From Cephalopachus bancanus (taxonomy: Eukaryota; Chordata; Mammalia; Primates; Tarsiidae), in the NCBI GenBank assembly GCA_027257055.1, contig JAPVLO010000978.1, positions 1-64,000 of the forward strand: DNA of 64,000 nucleotides. The letters are read 5' to 3'. The position numbers and the translations under genes are program-made. Positions 40,040 to 53,257 of this stretch are shown piece after piece. Position 1 is the first letter of the stretch; the number at the start of each line of letters is the position of its first letter. Below the pieces are notes generated by a model. That model had not been told where the DNA came from. It ran no database searches and worked only from the letters and a program-made list of their open reading frames with translations.

Positions 40040-41484
40040 TATAATTCAGTTGGCTACAACTTTTTCTCCAGTTCAAACTACAGTTATGGCTTGAAAGCCT
40101 AGTAATTACTTAGAAAACTGAAATTTAAAAGAGGCCACGATAGATTTCATTAACTTCATAGGAAATCAGAGGCTAAGAGTATCTCAAAAAAGGTTTCAAT
40201 TTGTAGGAAAACAAGTTAAACACCTGAGGCATCTGATTAGTGAAGGCAAACAAAAAAATCCACCCAGAAATACAAATAACTGGAATAGTTGCCTACTATT
40301 TACCAAAGACAAAGAGAACTCAGAAACTTTTTTGGTCTAATAGGTTATGCAAATTATTGATTGACTCTTATGCCCAGAAAACCAAGTATTTATATTTTAA
40401 ACTGTTAGAGGGAGAGCTGGATCCTCTTTAATGGATTGCTTAAGAAATATAAATTCTAGAAAGACTGAAAAAAGCTTTAATCACAGCTCCTCCTTTAACA
40501 CTTCCATCCGTAGACAAGCCTTTTCACTTGTTTGTTACTGTGGATCTAGGTTGGCTATCAAGTTCTTATTCAAATAAAGCTGGGTTCGAAAGAAGTAAAC
40601 AGTCGCTTTTATGTCCAAATTGTTAAATTTTATGCATAGAAGCTAGCCTGCATGTGTTCAGGCTGTAGAATTCACTGTCTCACTAGTGGAAAACAGCCAG
40701 AAATTGACTTTCAGAGAACCATCATGTCAGAACCCCCATCAATTCTGGGCTATCCTAAATCAAAGAGTTGGGGTTGGCTGATGGATTCTCAAATTCTAAA
40801 ATATTAGGTAATATTATTGGGAAAAGATCATTTAATACTAACCACAGATTGCTGCCTCAACCCAGTCAACATCTTAAGTACTGGGAAGAGAAGGAATCAA
40901 GAGGAATTATATCATAATCATCTGAATATTATTAAATATTGGAAAACAGCCAGAAATTGACTTTCAAAGATCCATCATGTCAGAGCCCCCATCAATTCTG
41001 GACTATCCTAAATCAAAGAGTTGGGGTTGGCTGATGGATTCTCAAATTCTAAAATATTAGGTAATATTATTGGGAAAAGATCATTTAATACTAACCACAG
41101 ATTGCTGCCTCAACCCAGTCAACAACTTAAGTACTGGGAAGAGAAGGAATCAAGAGGAATGATATCATAATCATCTGAATATTATTAAATACCATAGATC
41201 AGACATGGGGAAAATGCCACTGTGTGGGGATATTAAACTATTTATAAATAGATCTTCCAGAATAATTGAAGGCAAAAAAAGATCAGTTGTCTACTCGTGA
41301 GAAAAGAATGTTATATAACAAATGGTTTTCATAAAATTGTGACTTTTTTACCCTTAATCAGGCTCTGAAATTGCTTGAGCATAAGAAAGGCACCATCTAT
41401 ATAGATTCTAAATATACCTTTAAATTAGTCCATACCTTTGAAAAAAATATGGCCATAATAATGTCTCACAAATAGTAAGGGAAT
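40040..41484 (+). pseudogene. pol: ERV1 pol remnant: end of RT and RNase H region
   Basis: Translated blocks between about 40130 and 40440 match the end of the gammaretroviral RT palm and the thumb, up to the block preceding the RNase H domain. The stretch from about 40440 to 40660 resembles the connection that follows. The active-site tetrad of RT is upstream of what remains and appears deleted. A tandem duplication of 253 bp (40688-40940 and 40941-41193) doubles part of the region. Stops occur throughout. An Alu enters at 41485. Confidence 0.75.
40688..41193 (+). repeat. Tandem duplication of 253 bp inside ERV1 pol
   Basis: The copies 40688-40940 and 40941-41193 each start GGAAAACAGCCAGAAATTG and end near ATTATTAAATA. 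They abut exactly and differ at only about 8 positions, so the duplication happened after the provirus had already decayed substantially. Confidence 0.95.
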
Positions 41485-41776
41485 GGCTGGACATGGTGGT
41501 TTATGTTTATAATTCCAGTATTTTGGGAAGCTGAGATAATTGGATTGCCTGAGACAACAGGTTCTAGACCAGAGAAGGTTCTAGACTTGTTGAAACCTCA
41601 TCTCTAAAATAAATTTTTAAAATAGTGGTTTGTGGTGGCACATGCCTGTAGTTCCAGCTACCTGGAAGGTTGAGGAGGAAGGACCACCTGAACCCAGCAT
41701 ATCAAGGCTGTGGTGGTCATGATCATGCCACTGCACTCCAGTCTGGGAGAGAAAGTGAGACTTTTTTAAAAAAATT
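41485..41776 (+). mobile_element. Old Alu-type SINE in ERV1 pol
   Basis: A dimeric element starting GGCTGGACATGGTGG, with a diverged left monomer, a linker ATCTCTAAAATAAATT, a right monomer ending CACTGCACTCCAGTCTGG and a short T/A-rich tail. A likely target-site duplication GTAAGGGA lies at 41475-41482 and 41777-41784. It is more diverged than the other Alus in the window, consistent with an earlier insertion. Confidence 0.88.
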
Positions 41777-41954
41777 GTAAGGGAGGGATACTTGTCCATG
41801 AAAAATTGATTAAAGTTGCTCTAAAAAATTTATTTATTATTTATTTATTATTTATTATACATATCAATAGTCATCAGAAGGGAGGATCCTTTAAAGTAGC
41901 TGGCAAAAGACTGGCTAATAAAATAGCCAAAGAGGCCACCTTAGAAAGTGAGGC
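41777..41954 (+). pseudogene. pol: ERV1 pol remnant: end of RNase H domain
   Basis: The frame open from 41806 encodes the last part of the RNase H domain, including the histidine-containing block and the lysine/alanine-rich end typical of gammaretroviral pol. A TTTA-rich microsatellite expansion at 41824-41860 has been inserted into it. It continues after the Alu at 42303. Confidence 0.75.
41824..41860. repeat. (TTTA)n microsatellite
   Basis: An imperfect run of TTTA and TTATTTA units within the RNase H remnant. It lengthens the local reading frame and is unlike the flanking pol sequence. Confidence 0.85.
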
Positions 41955-42302
41955 AGGCTGGGCTTGGTGGCCAGGCTTGGTGGTTCCTTTAGAGTAATGC
42001 AAAAGAAACTAATACAAGCCAGGCTCAGTGGCTCAGCCTGTAATCTCGCACATTTGGGAGGCTGAGGTGAGTGGATTGCCAGAGTCTGCAGGTTCGAGAC
42101 CCGCCTGGGCAGCGAGACCTCATCTCTACAATAAATCAAAAAATTAGCCAGGTGTGGTAGCACGCGCCTGTAGTTCCAGCTACTTGGAAGGCTAAAGTGG
42201 AAGGATCACCAGAGCCCAGCAGGTCAAGGCTGCGGTGACTGGGAGTGGCCACTGCACTCCAGTCTGGGCGACAGAATGAGACTCCAACTCAAAAACAAAA
42301 AG
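41955..42302 (+). mobile_element. Alu-type SINE with extra 5' segment
   Basis: The 12-bp target-site duplication AGAAAGTGAGGC is perfect at 41943-41954 and 42303-42314. The inserted 348 bp are longer than a normal copy. They start with an Alu head (AGGCTGGGCTTGGTGG), a second partial head (CCAGGCTTGGTGG) and about 45 nt of unrelated sequence. Only at about 42019 does the complete element with A and B boxes begin. The right monomer and A-rich tail are intact. Confidence 0.9.
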
Positions 42303-42554
42303 AGAAAGTGAGGCTAAACTCTTGAAGTTCACCCCCAACAAACTAATAGTCACCATGAAACTGAAATTTCCTGAAGAAGAAATCAAGGGTATGGGAGAAA
42401 TAGGGGTGTCTCAAAACAAAGAGGGGAGAAGTTTTCTCACAAATGGGAGAAAGATGGTTAGCAAACCAATTATAAGGAAACTAATTACAATACTGCATAA
42501 GAGGAGTCATTGGGGATCAGGCAATGTGCAATGCACTTCTAAAAATCTATGGGT
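42303..42554 (+). pseudogene. pol: ERV1 pol remnant: integrase N-terminal domain, first half of zinc finger
   Basis: After the Alu the same pol frame continues into the N-terminal integrase domain. The two histidines of the HHCC zinc finger are encoded at 42496-42498 and 42508-42510. The L1 then splits the domain: the two cysteines are on the other side at 49362-49364 and 49371-49373. Bases 42542-42554 are the left target-site duplication of the L1. An open frame running from here into the L1 is a chance fusion. Confidence 0.8.
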
Positions 42555-43873
42555 CACATGGAGCTCGACTGTAGACTTTGCTGAGGCATCACTGTGGTCT
42601 GAGCAGCTACTGTGGCTGCCGCCACCACCGCTGCAGTCACGGCTGCAGCAGCCATTCCACATCACACCACTGGTGCCTCTGTCCAGCCACAGCCACTGCC
42701 ACTGCCACCGCAGAGGCAGCCATTCCACATTGCACCGCCAGTGCCTGAGATGAGCCGCAGATGCCGCCACCACCAAGGCAGCCATTAGACATCGCACAGC
42801 CAGTGCTTGAGGTGATCCACGAATTCAGACCTTGAATCCCCTGCAAGCAAGATCTGCTGAGGTCTACTACCACCGTGACGTCCTGCCAGGCATGGGTCTC
42901 CTCCCATGTGCCTTGAGGCAACGTCTCCCTCCCCTTAGGGGTGGGCAAGCAGCTGAGATAAGGACCATCTGTAGCGATGGGATAGCACCACCTGGTGGCG
43001 ATTCAATGTAACAACACTGAAAGGGGAAGAAACGGAAGCCTGACAGACACTGGCCAGATCTGAGTGGTGAACGGGGCAGTGGTGAACTGAGTGGTGATCT
43101 GAACAGCCCTTCACAACAGGTCAGGGGCAACTGACCCTAACTATGAACAAACTTAGCAGCCTGAAAAGACAGCTAGAAATCAGAGCTGAAAGGACATTCG
43201 ACTTAAACGAAAAGTCTCAGAGTGTGCTTCATTGGTTCTGTTAGTCTACTGACTTGATTCTATTACTTCTGTTTTGCGCCCACACTTTTTTTCTCCTTTT
43301 CCCTTCTTTTCTTTTCTTCTCTCTGTAAACCATATCTTTGTATAGATGAATAGCACACCAATAAGGAGGTTGGTAAGCTTGTATGTTAGCAACACTGTAT
43401 GTTTTAGTGGTTTTTTTGTATGGGCATTGGTTAGCTTGTAGGCGTGATCTATCATTTTTGTATGTTTCAACTTTTGTCTCTCTCTCCATTTGTTGGTACA
43501 CTCGTCTGTTTTCCCCCTTACTCCTCTCTCTCTCCACCCCTCACTTCCCCACACTGTCTGCTCCATTCTCTTCCCTCTGTTAACATCATTTTATTTCAGG
43601 GGGTAAAGCTACAACCTCACTGCATGGACAGATTCCAAGGCATGGGAAGTGGGATTCAGATATCCAAACACCTGTTGATGGATAGCAGGACCTGCAGATG
43701 CATCTTGAGTAACAGCTCCCCCCTTAAGTAAATCTAAAACTGTAAAAAGGACTACCCCCAACCTACAATGCAACTCCAGAATTGAACAAAGTAAGAGCAT
43801 ATACATAAAGAAGAATAGGAGATTGAATAAACAGAAGTAAAAACAACCCATCCAACCCTGAATAACAGAATTA
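42555..43873 (+). promoter_or_regulatory. L1 5' UTR with short tandem monomers
   Basis: The GC-rich first part contains three related units beginning CAGCCATTCCAC or a variant at 42649, 42717 and 42779 (spacing 68 and 62 bp). These are embedded in GCC/CTG-rich sequence and rich in CpG compared with the rest of the window. From about 43260 to 43600 it turns T/C-rich. In an active L1 this region would hold the internal RNA polymerase II promoter. The assignment rests on position upstream of ORF1 and on the element's target-site duplication. Confidence 0.75.
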
Positions 43874-44968
43874 ATGACGACAGTGATGTGGACGGAAGGA
43901 AAAAGCAGGGAGGGGGAAAAAACCGCACAAATGAAGAAAAACCAAAAGAATATAGGTCTCACACAGACCCCTGGGAGGTCAGACACTGAGAAAACAGACT
44001 TCAGAACACAAACAATGAAGAGCCCCCAGAATGGCTGGTCACATGCAACAAACGAAGACATCAAGACATTAATGGAAAGAATTAAAAAAATTGAGGAGAG
44101 ACAAGAGGAAAATAGGAAGGAGCTGATGTCAGAAATAACAGCAGAACAGAATACTGTGATGGAAATAAATAACAAACTAATAACCATGGAAACCAGAATT
44201 AGCCAAGCAGAAGAAATAATCTCAGAGCTTGAAGACCAAAACACAGAACTAACCCAAACTGTCAAAAACATAGAAACGAAGCTAAAAAGGCAGAACAAAA
44301 CTTTCAAGAAATGAATGATTACTTCAAGAGACTGAACCTAAGAGTAATTGACCTTCCTGAGGCAGAGAGAAACAGAGACCACACTGGAACAAACATTTCA
44401 TGAAATCATTCAAGAAAACTTTCCTCATCTCATCCATGATGCAAAAATTCAAACACAAGAGATTCAGAGAACCCCTGCAAGACAACAAATGAGAAGACCA
44501 ACTCCCAGACACATTATAATTCGCCTAAATAAAGTAGTTATAAAAGAAAAAAATCCTAAAGGCAGCAAGACAAAAAGGTCAGAGTACCCACAAGGGAAGA
44601 CCAATTAGAATAGCAGCAGATTTATGTACAGAAACCCTCCAGGCTAGAAGAGCTTGGAGCCCTATCTTCAAAAATTTAAAAGATAAACAATTTCAACCAA
44701 GAATAAAATACCCAGCCAAGCAAAGCTTCACCAGTGAGGGAGAATTGAAATCTTTCCCAGATATCCAATGCCTAAGAAGCTACGCTGCGACCAGACCACC
44801 TCTACAAGAAACACTTAAGAAAGTATTGAAGACAGAAGACAAGGAAAAAATACAACAACGTTCTTCACAAGAGTACAGGCAAAAGATTGAAAACACACAT
44901 GAACCAACTCCAGAACCAAAAGAAAGACAACACACAAACACAAAGAGCAACAACTCTGTAAGAACATT

Positions 44969-44972
<4 letters not shown>
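43874..44972 (+). pseudogene. L1 ORF1 (RNA-binding protein), frameshifted
   Basis: ORF1p is the trimeric nucleic-acid-binding chaperone that packages L1 RNA. The frame open from 43874 encodes a lysine-rich N-terminus and then a long coiled coil (about residues 55-140) rich in E, K, I and L heptads. A shift near 44300 ends this frame at 44314. The RRM-like part follows in another frame (44348-44608, with the conserved TPRHIIIRL block), and the C-terminal domain in a third (44745-44972, with the TRPPLQE block). At least two frameshifts make it nonfunctional. The stop TGA at 44970-44972 overlaps the ORF2 start ATG at 44969-44971. The 232-residue open frame on the opposite strand is a shadow. Confidence 0.93.
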
Positions 44973-49064
<4,092 letters not shown>

Positions 49065-49307
49065 TGGAACTTGAACATCCATCGCAATACTATTTAAAAA
49101 AAGGCCTGAGAGTGGTGGGAAACTATGGGGAGGAGAGGAAGGGAGGTGGGATTAACACTAGTCAATATTTGTCTGGGGACAGGGAGACACCCCTTATCAA
49201 CAAGGGTACCTGAATGAAGCATATTTGTATACCTAACCCTTAACTGTACCCCACAATATCAAAATTTTTAAAATATTGATATATAAAAATAAAAAATAAA
49301 AAAAAAT

Positions 49308-50210
49308 AAAATCTATGGGTGTGAGGACATATACGCAGTCACTAAACAGGTCTTTCAAGAATGTATCACATGTGAAAAGATAAACATAAATAATATTAAA
49401 AAGCCAACAAAGGGGATAAAAACTGCAGGGCCTAGGCCATTTCAACGTATCCAAATTAATTTTACTGAAATGCCTAAGACTTGAAAGCTCTAATATCTAC
49501 TAGCAATTGTTAGCCATCTCACTGGATGGGTGTATGTCTACCCTTTAAAGACTGCAGCAGTGGGGTCACTAATAAAGGTGTTCTTGTAAGAGATGATTTC
49601 TAGAATTGGCCCACTAGAAAATATTGATTCAGATAATGGCTGTCACCTTACCTCAAAGGTGTTACAAGGGATAATGTGGGCACTCCAGATGCACTGGGAT
49701 TTTCATGTGTTCTAGAATTCATTGTCCTCAGGAAAGGTAACAAAATGAATCAACCTCTTAGAAAACATTTTGCCAAATCAATGCTAAAAACTAAGTGGCC
49801 CTGGACTAAGAGGTTCCCTATAGCCTGCCTCAGAATCAGGAGAGGTCCTTGAAAGTATCTGGGTTTGTCACCCTATGTGTTACTCTACAGATTACCATAC
49901 TTAGGGAGGGCAACAGACATGACCACTATAGAGACAAGAGCAAGTTTCTGACAGATTATATGCTGGCTGTCTCCCCTATCTTATCTTCCCCTAGATTAAA
50001 AGGACTTCTTGCTCAGACTCCTCTTCTAAGGTTTTCAGCTCATCACCTCCAGCCTGGTGACTTGGTGTTGATCAAGACTTGGAAAGAGGACAAGATCCAA
50101 TCGGTCTTTATGAAGTGCTTCTGACCTCTAATACTGCTGTCCTAACAGTGGAGAAGGGATGAACTCATTATACTATGGTTAAAAACGCACCTAAGGACTC
50201 CTAGGTAAGT
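49308..50210 (+). pseudogene. pol: ERV1 pol remnant: integrase catalytic core and C-terminal domain
   Basis: The frame resumes right after the L1 with the two zinc-finger cysteines (49362-49364 and 49371-49373), then the catalytic core. The first catalytic aspartate is changed to asparagine (AAT at 49458-49460). The second aspartate is kept (GAT at 49632-49634, before Asn-Gly). The third catalytic position, normally glutamate, is threonine (ACA at 49740-49742). The C-terminal DNA-binding block begins near 50041 in the open frame 49849-50124. Nonsense codons and shifts are scattered through it. Its layout is typical of a gammaretrovirus. Confidence 0.85.
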
Positions 50211-50278
50211 AAAAATCGGTGAAAAATGTCTCTAATGGTGGGCCAACCTCTTAAAGTATGATTAAGGAGGATGTAACC

Positions 50279-50344
50279 ATGAAAGGAATAATCATATTAT
50301 TCTTTATGTCGAATCTCCCAACTGGTGATGGGGAAATGGAAGCA
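50279..50344 (+). pseudogene. env: ERV1 env remnant, start
   Basis: An ATG at 50279 in the context ACCATGAA opens a short hydrophobic leader, as expected of an env signal peptide, just after the pol end. After about 20 codons it is interrupted by inserted L1 sequence. The assignment rests on position and hydrophobicity and is tentative. Confidence 0.5.
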
Positions 50345-50922
50345 TTTTTTTTTTTCCAAGAGTAATTTTTTCCCCCTAGATACTGATTTTTTTATTATAA
50401 AGATGCGGGGTACAATTCAGGGTTAGGTATACAAGCGTTGATTATGCAGGTACCCTTGTTTATGAGGCCCCTCCCTCCCCTAGCATTTTCCCTCAACTCC
50501 CAATCCCACCCCCATCCCCTGACAGTTCCCCACTACTGCCAATCCCTTTCTTATAGTATTATAATTGTTCAAGGTCCACTTATGAGTGGGAACATATGGG
50601 AGTCTGTTCTTTGTTGCTGTGATAGATCACAGAGTAAGATCAACTCCAAATTCATTCAAGTTGCTGCGAAGTCCATATGTTTGTCTTTCCTTTTTTTATA
50701 ATCAATATTTTTATTATGATATTGTGGGGTACAGTTAAGGGTTAGGTATGCAAATATGCTTCGTTCAGGCACCCTTGTTGATAAGAGGTGTCTCCCCATC
50801 CCCAGACAGATATTTACTACCGTTAATCCCATCTCCCTTCCCTTCCCCCCAATAGTTTCCCATCACTGTCAGTCATTTTCTTATCGTATTACGTTGGATG
50901 TTCAAGGTCCACTATATGAGTG
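50345..50922 (-). mobile_element. Two 5'-truncated L1 3' ends, minus strand
   Basis: Each piece begins on the + strand with a T-rich run followed by the reverse complement of the L1 3' UTR seen at 49080-49270: GGGGTACA...AGGGTTAGGTAT, then ACCCTTGTT, then a C-rich tract. The first spans about 50387-50697 and reaches back to the end of ORF2; the second spans about 50698-50922. Between an initial T11 run (50345-50355) and the first L1 3' end lie 31 bases that are not L1. They sit in the env gene, and both are dead fragments. Confidence 0.88.
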
Positions 50923-52810
50923 TGCATAACAAAGACTGAGGAGATGGTATCCTGTCAAGCTTGTAATTAATGTAACTAAGACTTCAACTCCCCAAACTCT
51001 CAAATTTAATGCATGTCCAATATTATTCCAAAGAAATTTAAATAATCAAAAACAATTTCCCATGAGGATTAATATCTGTGACCTGACTTCAATTCGGGCC
51101 ACTCTCTATCCATGTATAAGTTGGAATGATGTTTGGTAAGTCTCAAAGCTCCACAGTTTGACTGCTGAGCTAGCAAGAGGCAAGATTGGATATCTAAACT
51201 TCCTGAGGAATGAGTAGCACTTCTCTAAAGGTGTCCCACCAGAGAACCGTCAAAGTTTACAATGTAATACTGTCCTTCAGCATATAAACAGTTCATGACT
51301 TCTGAATAGTAGTCCTGAAGTAGTAGAAAGAATGTATGGTTTGGGTGCTGACACTTTAGGGATCTGGTGGGATGACTTGCCCTCAGGCTAGTTGGATATA
51401 AGCATTCAACAAGTTTAGTACCAACTGAAGGTCCCATAATCAAGTATCATCCCCCCAGCAATGATCCTATAACGGTGACTATAATTGAAGTTCAGGATCT
51501 TAGGCAAGCTCTAGAAATTAAAACAGGTTATGGAAACACCAGTACCTGGATAGAGTGGGTTAAATATTCAGTGCTTGCTTTAAATGAGTAGTTGTTATGT
51601 ATGTGCTGCAGGACCTCCACAGGTGCAGGTAGTCCATTTCCCCTTGACTGGGACACAAAACCCCTGGGATAAATTGCATGATGGCTTTATACCAAGACAA
51701 ACATGCCTGGGGAAATGAGATTTGTAAAATCTGTCCCTGTTTTCCCTCACTTACAGAGCTCAGATGAAAAAACAGTCCCCTCCTTCTCCATAGGGTGGTG
51801 AAACACTCCCCTTGCTTTTCCAGGGAAGGGGAAGAGTTCAGGGAACGTATGGGTGACCTTGTAACCCATGCCTATGTTTAAAATGTCTCTGGTGAGTCTA
51901 GTGGCATTTTTTCTAACTTGCATATCTCCCAAGCAAATGTTTGGTGGTATTGTAAAGGAAAAAACTGGCATAACTTGTTACTATTCAACTTCCATGTGAT
52001 TTGTGCATAGGTCCAATTGGCTATTCCATTTATTCGGCCATTTCATTCCACATCTGAGAGCACTCAAACTCCTCACCAACATCAGAGAGTACTACAAGAT
52101 TCCTTTAATTTGAATTTGTACTTTGACTCCTTGGCGTCCCTAGGAAAGTCAGTAATGAATTCAAGCCTAGAAATCAAATAGGTGCAGACTTTCAGTATGA
52201 ACTTTTTGATGGTGTACTATTCACAAAAATGTAGATCCTGTTAATTATATTTACTATAATCACCAAATGTTTATATACTTAGGAATGCCCTTCAAAGACT
52301 AGCTAGCCAATTGGACACTACCAGCAGGGTGGTCTGGGCAAATAGAATAGAATTAGACATAATATTAGCAAAAAAGGGAGGAGTTTGTGTCATTCTGGAA
52401 GAAAAACATTGCATTTTCTTTCTAAATAACAGTGCTACAGATGGGATGATCACTAAGACATTAAAGGGGTTAACAATAATCATGGCCAATAAACTGGCTG
52501 AAAACTCTGGTATCAACAAATTTGCTGGAAGGATGGTTTTGAAAATAAAAATGTATGATTGCCTCTGTTTTAATATTACTGGTTATAATTTCAGGAATTT
52601 TAATCTTCATTTGGGTGCTATGTTATACCTTGTATGAGGAGCCTGGCCCAAAGGTTTATTGAAACAACTATAAACAAGTATATGCCCATGGGTTATACAC
52701 AAAATGTTCTACTCTTAGATAAAACTAAATCATTGAAAGGAGAGTCAATACTTACTTGACATGTTTAAAGACAAGGACATACAAAAAGTAAAAATGAAAT
52801 AAAAATGAAT
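50923..52810 (+). pseudogene. env: ERV1 env remnant: surface and transmembrane subunit
   Basis: Position between pol and the polypurine tract, plus local translations, identify env. The surface part (about 50930-52000) is heavily broken and only weakly recognisable. The open frame 52311-52637 (108 codons) covers the transmembrane-subunit ectodomain: the conserved heptad region, then two cysteines at residues 25 and 33 in the place of the usual cysteine cluster. The hydrophobic membrane anchor follows at about 52558-52635 but in a different frame, so a shift separates it. No intact envelope protein could be made. Confidence 0.75.
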
Positions 52811-52825
52811 AAAAGAGGAGGTAAT
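52811..52825 (+). promoter_or_regulatory. ERV1 polypurine tract
   Basis: The stretch AAAAGAGGAGGTAAT directly precedes the TG of the 3' LTR. A purine run at this place primes plus-strand DNA synthesis in retroviruses. It fits the LTR boundary set by comparison with the 5' copy. Confidence 0.8.
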
Positions 52826-53257
52826 TGTGAATGACAATAGATGACTTGTTTTCATAAAATGAAAAGAAGTCTGCTAACGTGACCAAGACCACATACTGAA
52901 AAGCAGATGTGACCAAAGACCAATGAGAATATAAACAGGCATCATAACAGTCACATTGGGGAAACAACTTACTCAGAAACGAGGAAACTCAAACCCTTCA
53001 AATGTAACATGTACTTATTTTGGCCTTATTTGAACTAAGGCAACATCAGGGGAAAATTGTGATCCTGTAGTATTCCGTCAATGAGGAACTGAAGGATAAT
53101 CTTCCCACAGGGGAATAAATTGCTTGCTGTAACTTGTTCTTGATGTAACCACACACCAGATACCCGATCCTGCAAGATTGTCATTGAGGACTTGCTTCTG
53201 CTGCACCCCACGTCTATGTGTTCATCCTTTGATTTTGGATGATTAAGTCATTTTTCA
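52826..53257 (+). repeat. ERV1 3' LTR
   Basis: The LTR starts TGTGAATGACAAT and ends TTTTTCA; it is 432 bp long and collinear with the 5' LTR. The late AATAAA of the 5' copy has been lost here by mutation; an upstream GAATAAATTG is kept in both. Satellite sequence resumes directly behind it, in the same orientation as before the provirus. Confidence 0.9.

Noticed and set aside
42322..42753. 143-codon forward open frame
   Set aside because: A chance fusion of ERV1 integrase remnant and L1 5' UTR across the insertion point at 42554.
43609..44307. 232-codon open frame on the minus strand
   Set aside because: It is antisense to the first half of L1 ORF1, whose A-rich codons leave the opposite strand open. 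The forward frame has clear ORF1 features.
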